From Clostridia bacterium (GTDB lineage: Bacteria > Bacillota > Clostridia > UMGS1883), in the NCBI GenBank assembly GCA_017505525.1, contig JAFVPB010000039.1, positions 62,001 to 126,000 on the forward strand: a stretch of DNA of 64,000 nucleotides, given 5' to 3'. Positions 26,301 through 34,808 of the stretch are shown here, piece after piece. The notes under the pieces were generated by a model. It had not been told where the DNA came from. It did no database searches and saw only the letters and a list, made by a program, of their open reading frames with translations. The stretch's first letter is position 1; every line of letters begins with the position of its first letter. A program made the position numbers and the translations under genes.

Positions 26301-28053
26301 ACTTCACGCAAGAGTGAAAAAAGACGGTAAATTCAGTAATATGATTACTGAGGTTTACACCTTTAAGCCAATGCCGCCCGTTGTAACCCCTGATTCGGGT
26401 ACATATAGCGGAGAACAGGAAGTAACCATAAAATTTGATGATAATGCAAAATCCCCTGACGGTAGCAGTTATATTATTAAATATAGTATAAACGGCGAAG
26501 TTCAGGATGATGAAGTTTATCCCGGACAGGAGCGTAAAATCCCCGTAACCGATACAACCACAGTAAAGGCGTGGGTAGTGGAAGTTGATGACAGGACAGG
26601 AAAAACTCTTGACGAAAGCGAACCCGTTATCAACTACTATTTCATAGACACCACAACAGCCGGACAGGGTACAGTTAAGTTTGGTGAACCCTTTGATACA
26701 AGACACCGTTTTGCAACTTGGGAATTGGATAAAATTTCGGGTATCAAATTAAAAGGTGAACCAAGTAACTATCAGATATATTATGAATATCGCTATCAGG
26801 ATGCAGACGGTACTTGGTATCCGTCAGCAACCGACTATACCGATGAAACGATTTATAACAATGTTCCTATAGGTATATCTCCGGCAATGAAGCAGATTGT
26901 AGTTCATGCTTGGCTGATGGACGGAGGCAACCCCGTACCCGGCAGCGAAATTGAAAAAACATTTACATTTGTTGATTTGGGTATTCCGCAGCCTACACCC
27001 GATGAAGGCTCATATACAAGCAATCAGACGGTTAAGCTGATAAACGAATATAGCAAAACGGAATATCCTAACAGATTTATTTATTACACTACCAATACCT
27101 CTGCCGACTATACAAAGGGAGAGTTCACAAAGTACACCGATGAAATTGACGAAAAAGGTATTACCATTTCATCAAATACAACTTTAAGGACTGTTTATTA
27201 TGATGCTTGCGGTGAAGATAGCTGTATCGGATGCGTAAGCGGAAACTATGAACAATGTCAATACCCTGTATGGGGCGATGTTGGAGAATTTAAGTATTAT
27301 ATCACCAAATCCACAGGTGGTGGTTCATCCGGCGGTGGCGGTGGTGGAGGTTCTACCACAACAAAGAAGAAATACACCATAGACCACTTCGGCAACGAAC
27401 ATCCGCACCATACAAATTACTTATACGGCTATCCTGACGGAACAGTACAGGGTGACGGGAATATAACAAGAGAAGAAACAGCAGCTATCCTCTACAGAGT
27501 ATATCATATAGACTATGTAGAGCCTCATCCGGCACAGGGCGATCAGTACCCTGATGTAACAGCCGATATGTGGTCTGCCGCTTCTATTGAATATCTTTCC
27601 GATGTTGGCTTGATTATGGGCTATCCTGATGGAACATATCAGCCCCGAAATCAGATAACAAGAGCAGAGTTTGTTGCTATGATTACCCGTTGGCTCAAAC
27701 TCGACACAAATGTTAAGTTGACAAGCAAAGATACAAAATTCTCCGATTTGGAAGAAAGCCACTGGGCATATAACGAAATTTATGCTTTGTCAAAGATAGG
27801 TTACATCAAAGGCTATGAGGACGGAACTTTTAAGCCCCAACAGCCTATAACCCGTGCCGAAGCAGTAACAATTATAAACAGAATACTCGGCAGAAAGCCC
27901 GACAGAAGCTATCTCCAAAAGTCTGATTTTAACCCATATACCGACCTTAAAGGCGATGAATGGTATTACGAGCAGATTTTGGAGGCAACAATCAATCATT
28001 ATTATGATTTGAAAGATACCGAGAATCCTTGGCATCTTCAAATAAAAGACTAA
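23323..28053 (+). CDS. Giant SLH surface protein with chitobiase-C/Fn3-like repeats
   Basis: 1576 aa. A signal peptide (about residues 1-26) precedes a cohesin-like N-terminal domain (30-225). Then come about ten repeats of the CHB_HEX_C type, each with an IxYTxDGSxP-like strand such as IFYTLDGSDP, IYYTTDGNEP and LWITTDGTDP. After a Gly/Ser linker there are three SLH repeats (about 1360-1525; GYPDGTVQGD, GYPDGTYQPR, GYEDGTFKPQ). Such repeats usually act as spacers or carbohydrate-adhesion modules in wall-bound proteins. The start is TTG 23323 with AGGAG upstream. It is an adhesin or second scaffold in the phase-variable unit. Confidence 0.85.
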   Translation: MKKRILLLFLSAVMMLSNLATPIYAAANDDKREVYLHAQDNPDLTAPSGGEAFLGQDVNVYLAVDKPNKGETKLNGYFVKLYYDSEYLKAKNVNYDSGKHPLNYKLPAPDESWGYVAPNGTAAAKNNFSGPDISGTETVDGIKYNVISALVFFSGFELENNDALSWYNILGVTFEALQEGTTEVFIDTMDFDEAENGFELFAKHEAGGKKYFTTNIRNGGHYLLNIKNISRPAAPQIDKPSGSYNPEDLVANTITITAETGCDIWYTTEPDAPDYLDLDEYGNDKNGYIRVSGNKFVYPKPISGTTTLKAIASRSSNDGETMRYSYVKKNTYYIVPHSPSLFVVEKKDGGVVSSAKRINPPYYNSVTPFEICIDDGNTFDGLLDGFNEIYYTFSLADVSEVLNYDTTTQKNDKTEWVQLRPDELKFPIPITENCYIRIVTKRIGELSGVTQYELCISPAPALVTEDYMLPENAKSSVDVKLKSETDGAEIFYTLDGSDPRIQGGSRTKYKDGDVIPVQKSLILTTVAYYNGVYSELTPYTYDFGIPGSLWVDASHQSGDYDGEVEVHLISANIDDEIYYTTDGNEPTDQSIKYDRTKPIKVTEDMVIKAVAKDKEGNYSEVKTFFYYIKPKAPEFRPQTTQFSENGEVHIHSEYDESGYELWITTDGTDPREQTQNTIKIVGNFYAVKDIDDYTVIKAVVAKTSGADVVFSDLVMHTYDVVTSRPSKPTPTLVPGTYTITPESSGFSTKFVYPGENIKIYYTISTSEESPYPPNDPVGSKLWEGESIPVKGETIIKAVAEDIFGRRSQIGLYYYKIVPEAPTAPTSANYNEMDFIPVTAVKGSEITYTINGVTHTIPASNMADRTIFYIDSKTGKAYTGTDRQTQISSGDDQSITEPITLELSCEKDGVPSSTSTYHYNIGENPAPPFVSANPGGEYPQKSQTQSGAYVKVELDTLEKDAEIWYCTDSENISDETAWQKYDKDSGIEIFDDTTLHARVKKDGKFSNMITEVYTFKPMPPVVTPDSGTYSGEQEVTIKFDDNAKSPDGSSYIIKYSINGEVQDDEVYPGQERKIPVTDTTTVKAWVVEVDDRTGKTLDESEPVINYYFIDTTTAGQGTVKFGEPFDTRHRFATWELDKISGIKLKGEPSNYQIYYEYRYQDADGTWYPSATDYTDETIYNNVPIGISPAMKQIVVHAWLMDGGNPVPGSEIEKTFTFVDLGIPQPTPDEGSYTSNQTVKLINEYSKTEYPNRFIYYTTNTSADYTKGEFTKYTDEIDEKGITISSNTTLRTVYYDACGEDSCIGCVSGNYEQCQYPVWGDVGEFKYYITKSTGGGSSGGGGGGGSTTTKKKYTIDHFGNEHPHHTNYLYGYPDGTVQGDGNITREETAAILYRVYHIDYVEPHPAQGDQYPDVTADMWSAASIEYLSDVGLIMGYPDGTYQPRNQITRAEFVAMITRWLKLDTNVKLTSKDTKFSDLEESHWAYNEIYALSKIGYIKGYEDGTFKPQQPITRAEAVTIINRILGRKPDRSYLQKSDFNPYTDLKGDEWYYEQILEATINHYYDLKDTENPWHLQIKD

Positions 28054-28198
28054 AATATAGGCGATTGCGTTCTAATTAAAGAAAGGGTGATTCCGATGGT
28101 TTGGACATAGAAATATATAAATCATCAAAAACAACAGATAAGTTGTAAAAATCAAGATAAGAAAAAAACAAAAATTTTAAGAAAAGAGGTAATTATTC

Positions 28199-29203
28199 AT
28201 GAAAAAATTCTTATCAACAATTTTAGCAGTAGTTATGGTTCTCAGTTCTATGGCTATGGTGGTTTCTGCAAATGATGTGGATTACGCAGAGGGTTACTAC
28301 TATGTAAACGGTGTTCAGTACACAGATTTTATGGCAGCAGTTTCAGCAGCTAACGGCGGCACTGTTATTGTTTCAGGCGAATGTGCATTTAGCTCAAGAC
28401 TTGCTGTAAACTCAAGCGTTACATTACAGGGTGTAAATGATGCAACAATCGTTCCTTCAGCATCTTATGGTTCAACAGATAGCGATACTAACTGGAAAGG
28501 TCTTTTGAACATTCAGGCAAGTGATGTAACAATTAATGATATTACCTTTGATGGTAGCCTTTATGGAATAGGTAAAGGAACTTCTACAGATTTTGTGGTT
28601 TTAAGAATTAATGAAGGTACAGATATCGTCCTTGATAATGTTACTGTTCTTGGTTCAGAAAGAACTCTGATCAGCATTGGAACAAGTTCAACATCAGCTG
28701 AAGTTGAAGTGGGTGAGGGCGGCTTGTACTGTGAAGCACCTATGAAAAAATTAAGCCTTGTTGCTTCGTATGCAGATATTTTAGTTAAAAATGGTAGATT
28801 AGATATGGACTATGGTATTGTTAATGGCTTTATTGCTGAAGATAAAGATACAAACGCTGGTACTATTGATGTTGGCGCTGCTGGTCATTATACATTTGAA
28901 TATACAACAGGATTCAAAAAAATTGATATAGCTACAACACCGAAGCACATCGCAAATTCATATCTTGACAACAATTTAAATGTCCTTGAAGAATCTGCAT
29001 ATATTAGTCTTATTGGTAAAAATGACGCTGTTACTCAGCAGATGATGCAGTATGTTTACAATAATAGAAATACTCTGACAGAAGAAATGACAGATCTCAA
29101 TACAATGCTTGATGACATGATTGCAGGAACAATTTTTGGTGCTTACAAAACAGAACTTCAGAACTATAAAGCAATTTTAGCTGGAACAGTTACAGTTCAG
29201 TAA
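28199..29203 (+). CDS. Exported beta-helix (pectin-lyase-like fold) protein
   Basis: 334 aa with a signal peptide (residues 1-24, VVSA-ND). GGTVIVSGECAFSSRLAVN, VTINDITFDGSLYGI and VLDNVTVLGSERTLISIG have the stacked short-strand rhythm of right-handed beta-helices. No lyase catalytic residues can be identified. The C-terminus is a polar helix. It belongs to the surface operon and lies 14 bases upstream of a dockerin protein. The 145 bases before it contain no other gene. Confidence 0.7.
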   Translation: MKKFLSTILAVVMVLSSMAMVVSANDVDYAEGYYYVNGVQYTDFMAAVSAANGGTVIVSGECAFSSRLAVNSSVTLQGVNDATIVPSASYGSTDSDTNWKGLLNIQASDVTINDITFDGSLYGIGKGTSTDFVVLRINEGTDIVLDNVTVLGSERTLISIGTSSTSAEVEVGEGGLYCEAPMKKLSLVASYADILVKNGRLDMDYGIVNGFIAEDKDTNAGTIDVGAAGHYTFEYTTGFKKIDIATTPKHIANSYLDNNLNVLEESAYISLIGKNDAVTQQMMQYVYNNRNTLTEEMTDLNTMLDDMIAGTIFGAYKTELQNYKAILAGTVTVQ

Positions 29204-29216
29204 TTGGAGGGTAATT

Positions 29217-31439
29217 ATGAAAAAAATCGTTTCACTGATGCTGTCGATTTTGCTTGTGTGTTCTACATTCGCATCTATAACTGTATTTGCTGATGAAATT
29301 ATTGTAGATTCAAGTAATTCGGTAGTTCAACTATTTAAGACAAATATCGAAAACCAAGAAGGCTTGGTTTTCGATGAAAATTACTTCTTTATTGGTAAAA
29401 TTATTGGTGACTATACAAATGGCGCTGTTGGTGTTAAAATTTCTACAAGTTCAGAAAAAGAATTGACATTAGGTGTTGGTCTTGCTTATGAAAATATGGG
29501 TGCTATGGGCTTGGTTGATAGAAAAGAAAATGAGTACCATAAGGTTGATATAAGCTTGAATGAGCCACATTTTGAACCTCTTTCATATTGGGATCACGGT
29601 ACAACGAATGGTTATTATGTGTGTGCAACACTTCAAAATCCTGATGTTCTCGAAAAGAATGAAACAGTGACGATTGAAATTGTTAAATCAGTAAAAGATA
29701 ACAGCAGTGAATCAGTTTCATATTCTGCTGGAGAAGTATTAAATACATTCTCTAAAGAATTTGAAGGCCCTGTAATATTTACTGACACCGACTATGCTAA
29801 TATGGCCTCAGTTCTCACTGATTTGAAGTTTGAAAGAACCCCTGATTATTCTAAGGTTGTTGCTGCACTTTCTTCATTAAAAAATGATTCTGATAGAACA
29901 TCGGAAGATGATTTGAATGCTTTACTTTACGGTGAAAACAACTATATTGAAGTTATTTCAAAGGTAATTACAGACAACAATAATAAGATAACCATGGCAA
30001 ATGCAGAATCTGTAGCAATCCCCTATGCTGTTTTGGCTGATATTCCTACTGACGACGGCATTGCCTATGAAGTCGATGTAACATCCGGAATAGGAGTTGA
30101 GAAGAAGGATCTTCCAACACTTATCGAGGCAGATGGCGTGAATGACGCCGTTGTTGCAAACGAACAGGTTGCTTACGAAATTAAAATAATGGCAAATAAC
30201 ACTCCTATTTCTTCTCCCGTTATAACTCAAAAAGTTATTGTTGATCTTCCGGATACTTGGGATTTGAGCAACGGTGTTAAGTATTTGCACGGTGCCAATT
30301 GGAAAACGGCAGACATTGTAAAGGGCAAGGCTGTTATTTATACTGATTCCTTCAGTAACTTTGTATTTGCTGGTAAATCTGCAACTGTGGCAAGCGAAGA
30401 AACTGGTCGTACTGAAAGTGTAAAGTATGAACTCATTCAGGATGAAGTTGATAAGAGCAAATTCCAGATAGTTGCAACACCTACTGACGGAAAGCAGATT
30501 ATAAAATTCGCTACTACTCCTGTAAAATTATTGTTCAGCACTACAAATGTTGCGGAAGAAGAAGCGATGAAGAGTATGGCCTTGGAGCTTGTTGAGGTTG
30601 ATGGCATTGATTTGACAAACGAAAATTATCTTCCTGCCGGAATAGCAAGTCTCGGAGGTGTAGAATTTGTGGCAACTGCTATTGCCGGAGAGAATGGTGA
30701 ACTTAAAACAATTCCTGTAGGTCAGTCACTTGTTCTTGCTGAACTTATTGTTAAAGGTCATGGTACATTTGCAACAGTATCATCTGCAAGTGAAAATGAA
30801 AAGCCTTTCTGGATGGAGTCTTTAGATAATAACATAGCAGTAAAAGCTACTGTTGAACAGAATCAGCTTATTCCTATGATGAATATTCCTGAAAAGAAAT
30901 ATACACTTACAATTAATATGGATTTTGCAAATAGAATTGAATCTACGGATGCTGATTATATCGGTATGACTATTGAAATTAACGGTTCAATCTCAGGTGA
31001 GCAGGAAACAATCGTGATTGGTAGTGAAGATATGCCTGTTAACATAGCTCCAGATGGTGTAGAAGCTACATCTAAGGCTATTGAACTTGCTGCGAATGAA
31101 ACATATTCATTTGTAGTTAAGGGTGCTGGTTTTAGAACATTCAGAGGTTCTGTATATCTTGATGCAAACAAAAAAATAAATCTTTGGAACAATGCTATTG
31201 ATGACGGAACAAAAGTGAATGTTGTTGATGATGATAAAACTACAGCTAAAACTGTGACATTCCTTGTTGGTGACATTTACGAAGATGGAATTGTTGACAT
31301 TTATGACCTGTCTGCTGTAACTGCTTACTATTCAGGTGATAAGACTGTTGATAAAAAGTATGTAACTTACGATCTTAACAGAGATGGTCTGATTAACACA
31401 GCAGACATCGCTTATGTTCAGGTATCTTACGGTAACTAA
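29217..31439 (+). CDS. Exported protein with C-terminal type I dockerin
   Basis: 740 aa. The signal peptide is residues 1-26. A long N-terminal and central part (30-670) shows no recognised enzyme domain. The C-terminal ~60 residues are a dockerin: GDIYEDGIVDIYDLSAVTAYY and DLNRDGLINTADIAYVQVSYG, two calcium-binding loops each followed by a helix. It could dock onto cohesin-like domains of the SLH proteins encoded just upstream. AATTGGAGG precedes the ATG. A terminator follows. Confidence 0.8.
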   Translation: MKKIVSLMLSILLVCSTFASITVFADEIIVDSSNSVVQLFKTNIENQEGLVFDENYFFIGKIIGDYTNGAVGVKISTSSEKELTLGVGLAYENMGAMGLVDRKENEYHKVDISLNEPHFEPLSYWDHGTTNGYYVCATLQNPDVLEKNETVTIEIVKSVKDNSSESVSYSAGEVLNTFSKEFEGPVIFTDTDYANMASVLTDLKFERTPDYSKVVAALSSLKNDSDRTSEDDLNALLYGENNYIEVISKVITDNNNKITMANAESVAIPYAVLADIPTDDGIAYEVDVTSGIGVEKKDLPTLIEADGVNDAVVANEQVAYEIKIMANNTPISSPVITQKVIVDLPDTWDLSNGVKYLHGANWKTADIVKGKAVIYTDSFSNFVFAGKSATVASEETGRTESVKYELIQDEVDKSKFQIVATPTDGKQIIKFATTPVKLLFSTTNVAEEEAMKSMALELVEVDGIDLTNENYLPAGIASLGGVEFVATAIAGENGELKTIPVGQSLVLAELIVKGHGTFATVSSASENEKPFWMESLDNNIAVKATVEQNQLIPMMNIPEKKYTLTINMDFANRIESTDADYIGMTIEINGSISGEQETIVIGSEDMPVNIAPDGVEATSKAIELAANETYSFVVKGAGFRTFRGSVYLDANKKINLWNNAIDDGTKVNVVDDDKTTAKTVTFLVGDIYEDGIVDIYDLSAVTAYYSGDKTVDKKYVTYDLNRDGLINTADIAYVQVSYGN

Positions 31440-31481
31440 TATTTAAAAACAGCTTGATTGCATCAGGCTAAACACATTCGG

Positions 31482-31514
31482 CGGAGGTACGGCTTGCCGT
31501 ATCTCCGTTGTTTT
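31482..31514 (+). terminator. Intrinsic terminator ending the surface operon
   Basis: CGGAGGTACGG pairs with CCGTATCTCCG (one G-U) around a 4-base loop, followed by TTGTTTTT. Confidence 0.9.
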
Positions 31515-31545
31515 TAATCCCCCGGCGAAATGAGGCAAAAGAACT

Positions 31546-31890
31546 ATGAAAATACTACTTGGAATACTTACAATTTTAATATTAGCATTTTGCGTTGTCG
31601 CAATGTATTGTGCGATAATTGTCGCTGGTCGCTCTGACGAAGAATATAGCAACAAGGATAATAACAACGGAGGAGATGACGATATGTTTTTTAAGAAACA
31701 ATTATGCCCCAAATGTGCAGTAGGGCAAAGAAGCTATGAGCTTGACAAACATTCAGACATTTGCCCCTATATCGGCTGCCTGAAAGACGGTAAATGTCAC
31801 TTCTATGAACCTATCAAATCAGGTTCTAAAAAAGGCGTTTTTAACGCTATTAAAAATAAGCGAAGCGTTACCCCCCCCCCCGAAAAATAG
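31546..31890 (+). CDS. Small membrane protein with cysteine cluster and poly-C tract
   Basis: 114 aa. One N-terminal helix (residues 2-27), then a polar Asn/Asp stretch, then LCPKCAVGQ...ICPYIGC...KCHFYEP, a likely zinc-binding set of cysteines. No family known. A run of eleven C (31871-31881) codes the end of the protein (TPPPEK). Slippage by one base would replace the last three residues by a longer tail in either direction. The start could also lie downstream, but this ATG keeps a membrane helix. Confidence 0.55.
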   Translation: MKILLGILTILILAFCVVAMYCAIIVAGRSDEEYSNKDNNNGGDDDMFFKKQLCPKCAVGQRSYELDKHSDICPYIGCLKDGKCHFYEPIKSGSKKGVFNAIKNKRSVTPPPEK

Positions 31891-32002
31891 GGCTTTACAA
31901 GCCATTTTACGGGGGCTTGTGGGTGGTTGCGTAACACAAATTAAATAACATAACTTTGAAAATAACAAACGGAATTTTAACCCCGTTTTTTGATATAAAT
32001 TA

Positions 32003-32027
32003 ACCTTGTTCCAATTTGGAATAAGGT
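32003..32027. repeat. 25-bp intergenic palindrome, copy 6
   Basis: Arms ACCTTGTTCC and GGAATAAGGT. It lies ten bases before the ribosome binding site of the next gene. Confidence 0.9.
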
Positions 32028-32050
32028 TGAATGAAAGTAAGGAATTTAAG

Positions 32051-32755
32051 ATGAGTGGTAGAACGAGCGATAAAACAGGAAACAGCATAGCATTTGTCGC
32101 ACTTATAGTTTCAATTATAGGTGTTTTTCTTACTGTAATCGCATTAAGATATTCACATATAGCATACGAAAGTGAAATTGATAATTATAAATTACAACCG
32201 ATATATGAATTGGACGAAAATGGACTGAGGATAATAAATAATCATCCTGAACTTTTTGAAATAAAAGAAATATATGTTACAGGATATGACCAACTAAGGA
32301 TTGAAAAAAATCATTTGTTTAATTTGGCAACATTAAATTACGCAAGATTTGATTTTGACGAACCAAAGCCGAATTTAAACAATGTTTATATAGACTTTAA
32401 TATTCCAAATCAGCACGGCGGAGAGATATATGATGTCAAGAATTTTAAAGAATGGTATTGGCTTAAAAGAGCAGAGCTTGATGAAACCTACTCCGTTATG
32501 CTGAATCGCAGAATTTTAGAGGTTAATATAAGTTATGAAAACAAGAGAACCTACAGAAATATGGCAGAACAGGTTGACTTATACATAACCGATGATTATA
32601 AAATACGAAGTATATGGGAAGGCGAGTCAAATTCTTTCCGGCATCCTACATTTAACCTTGTAGGAGATTATGAACCTGAATGTGCGGAAGAAGATTGGCA
32701 GTTTTTTATGGATGAAGTGAGTGCTGCAATTAACGCAGAGAATTATGAAGAATGA
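32051..32755 (+). CDS. Single-pass membrane protein of unknown function
   Basis: 234 aa. An N-terminal helix (about residues 12-33, SIAFVALIVSIIGVFLTVIAL) precedes a ~200-residue soluble domain with DWQFFMDEVSAAINAENYEE at the end. No family recognised. ATG 32051 is chosen because TAAGGAA precedes it; the longer upstream frame would include the palindrome. It is followed by another membrane protein and a radical SAM gene, and the three may form one unit. Confidence 0.6.
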   Translation: MSGRTSDKTGNSIAFVALIVSIIGVFLTVIALRYSHIAYESEIDNYKLQPIYELDENGLRIINNHPELFEIKEIYVTGYDQLRIEKNHLFNLATLNYARFDFDEPKPNLNNVYIDFNIPNQHGGEIYDVKNFKEWYWLKRAELDETYSVMLNRRILEVNISYENKRTYRNMAEQVDLYITDDYKIRSIWEGESNSFRHPTFNLVGDYEPECAEEDWQFFMDEVSAAINAENYEE

Positions 32756-32787
32756 ATAGGCTACTGATGTAGTCTTTAAAAATAATG

Positions 32788-32812
32788 ACCTTGTTCCAAA
32801 TCGGAATAATGT
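32788..32812. repeat. 25-bp intergenic palindrome, copy 7
   Basis: Arms ACCTTGTTCC and GGAATAATGT (one mismatch). Between the two membrane-protein genes. Confidence 0.8.
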
Positions 32813-32843
32813 TGAACGGAAGAAAAATAAGGAAGTTGAAAAA

Positions 32844-33503
32844 ATGAGAAAAATACACAAAGATAAAGAACTTAATTTGGCGGTTGAAGAAAAGAAAGAC
32901 ATGCTCGATTTTCTTATTATGGAATTTAAGGAAATTTCAGAAAAATTAGAAACTACTGATAAAAAGGTTCAGTTTTGTACGCAACTATACATAACACTTA
33001 TTACTGCTATTGTTGCGGCTGCTATTGGAGCAGAGGCTGTGTTTGAAATACCAAATTCTAATTTCTGCTTTGGTATTTTGTTTTTTGTATTATATTTAAT
33101 GGGACAATTCGTATTATTTTATATGATTTCCGGACAAAGAATACATTCTGATTATTTATGTCGGTTAAACAGTATAAGATATTTGATTTTGAAAAAGATG
33201 AATAAATCGGAGAATTTTATTGAAGCATATGGATATACAAAGTGTAGTGTTTCCAAAAAATCAGGGATGAATGATTATATGATATATTTAAGTGTCGCAC
33301 TAATAGGATTCTTTTATGCTTTAGGGGCGTACATTATATGGGATTTATCGCAAGATTGTTGGGTAAAGTCTGGCGTAATATACGGTGCTGTTTTCTTGGT
33401 TTTTATAAATGGAAAACAATTAGCAAATAGAAAAAAGGTGATGGCTGAAAACGCTGAAAAATATGAAAAAAATAAAAAAATTTTATGTAAGGAAATCTTG
33501 TAA
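32844..33503 (+). CDS. Four-helix membrane protein, possibly SLATT-like
   Basis: 219 aa. A Lys/Glu-rich helix (residues 1-45) is followed by two helices (about 50-95) and, after a cytoplasmic segment, two more (about 150-195). The last part is again charged (LANRKKVMAENAEKYEKNKK). Two paired helices with coiled-coil flanks resemble SLATT-type effector membrane proteins known from defence systems, but I cannot confirm homology. It ends two bases before the radical SAM gene, whose ribosome binding site lies within it. Confidence 0.5.
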   Translation: MRKIHKDKELNLAVEEKKDMLDFLIMEFKEISEKLETTDKKVQFCTQLYITLITAIVAAAIGAEAVFEIPNSNFCFGILFFVLYLMGQFVLFYMISGQRIHSDYLCRLNSIRYLILKKMNKSENFIEAYGYTKCSVSKKSGMNDYMIYLSVALIGFFYALGAYIIWDLSQDCWVKSGVIYGAVFLVFINGKQLANRKKVMAENAEKYEKNKKILCKEIL

Positions 33504-33504
33504 A

Positions 33505-34614
33505 ATGCAAGGGGAACACCAATTTTCAAATAATAAATTGTTTTTCTATGCCGATAGACTGAAAACATCTTTATCAGGCAGGGTAGCTAACCCCATAGTG
33601 TATGAACTTTCTTTAAGTGGATTTTGTAATTGTTCTTGTGAATATTGCTGTTGTCAAAATTACCATAGTAATAATATGTTGTTGCAACAAGATATTGATA
33701 TTATTGTAACTCAGTTAAAATCCGTTGATGCTAAAGCTGTTACGCTTACGGGTGGTGGAGAACCATTGACTAACCCTCTATTTTCGTATTGCGTTAAGAA
33801 ACTAAATGAAAATGACTTACGAGTTGGTGTTATAACAAATGGAATTCTGTTAAATGATGAAGCCATAAAGAACATTGTTAAATGTGCAAGTTTTGTGAGA
33901 ATAAGTCTTGATACTGTTGATAAAGATGCCTATAAAAGCATAAGAGGTATTGATATTGAACTTGATAAGATGTTTAATAATCTAAAGGCACTTGCAAAAT
34001 ATAAGAAAAAAGTAAAATCAGAAATTTTAATTGGCTGTCAGATTGTATATTTTAATCAGTCTATATCTGATGTGAAGAAAACAGTTAATTTTGTAAAGAA
34101 GTCTGGAATTGATTTTATACAAATAAGACCTGTTGACAACATTCCGCAAGAAGATTTAAAAAGAAATTATGATTTTTATATCAAGAACAGAGCCGGATTA
34201 AAAAAACTTGTCAACAAATATTCTGATAATAATTTCAGCGTAATTTTAAACGATAATAAGTTTGAAGAATACTATAACAGTTCAGTAACAAAAGAGTATA
34301 GCAAATGTTTGGGTGCTAATTTTACTGCTTCAATCGGACATGATATGAATTTATATTTTTGTTGTTCTCATATTGGGAATTTGACTTTTTCTGTTGGTAA
34401 TTTAAGAGAGAGGTCTTTAATAGAGTTGCTTGCTGATTCTAAACGAAAAAGTTTAATTGAAAATCCGTGTTTTTCATATTGTCAGACACAATGCAGAAAT
34501 CATAATATAAATAAAATATTGAATGATTTGTCAAAAATGGATGCGGAGCAACTTGATATACTGATTAACGAAAAGAATAGAGAACCTCAACCAATACATT
34601 GCGATTTTTTATAG
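33505..34614 (+). CDS. Radical SAM/SPASM-type enzyme
   Basis: 369 aa. The radical SAM motif CNCSCEYC gives Cys41, Cys45 and Cys48 for the 4Fe-4S cluster that cleaves S-adenosylmethionine. VTLTGGGEPLTNP follows (the GGE motif). The C-terminal third has further cysteines (SKCLGANFT, LYFCCSHIGN, CFSYCQTQC), as in SPASM domains that hold auxiliary clusters, often in peptide-modifying enzymes. No precursor peptide gene is obvious nearby. ATG 33505 is preferred over 33463 because AAGGAAA precedes it. It pairs closely with the membrane protein upstream. Confidence 0.85.
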   Translation: MQGEHQFSNNKLFFYADRLKTSLSGRVANPIVYELSLSGFCNCSCEYCCCQNYHSNNMLLQQDIDIIVTQLKSVDAKAVTLTGGGEPLTNPLFSYCVKKLNENDLRVGVITNGILLNDEAIKNIVKCASFVRISLDTVDKDAYKSIRGIDIELDKMFNNLKALAKYKKKVKSEILIGCQIVYFNQSISDVKKTVNFVKKSGIDFIQIRPVDNIPQEDLKRNYDFYIKNRAGLKKLVNKYSDNNFSVILNDNKFEEYYNSSVTKEYSKCLGANFTASIGHDMNLYFCCSHIGNLTFSVGNLRERSLIELLADSKRKSLIENPCFSYCQTQCRNHNINKILNDLSKMDAEQLDILINEKNREPQPIHCDFL

Positions 34615-34635
34615 GGTTATATATAGATCTGACGA

Positions 34636-34676
34636 ACAGCGGTATTCACTTTGAATACTGCTGTCTTTTCTCTTTT
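34636..34676 (+). terminator. Intrinsic terminator after the radical SAM gene
   Basis: ACAGCGGTATTC pairs with GAATACTGCTGT (one G-U) around a 5-base loop, followed by a T/C-rich tail. Confidence 0.85.
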
Positions 34677-34730
34677 ATAATGAATTTTTTTGCCGAAAGT
34701 GGAAAAAATATTTAATGTTTTCAAAATCAC

Positions 34731-34759
34731 TTGAAAAAATATTAAATATGTGATATAAT
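34731..34759 (+). promoter_or_regulatory. Sigma-A promoter of the DUF4143 ATPase gene
   Basis: TTGAAA (34731-34736), 17 bases, TATAAT (34754-34759). The leader to the ATG is about 43 bases. Confidence 0.85.
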
Positions 34760-34808
34760 GAATTTGCAAAAATGCCGTTGGTGGCAAAAAAATTAAGTGG
34801 AGGATATT

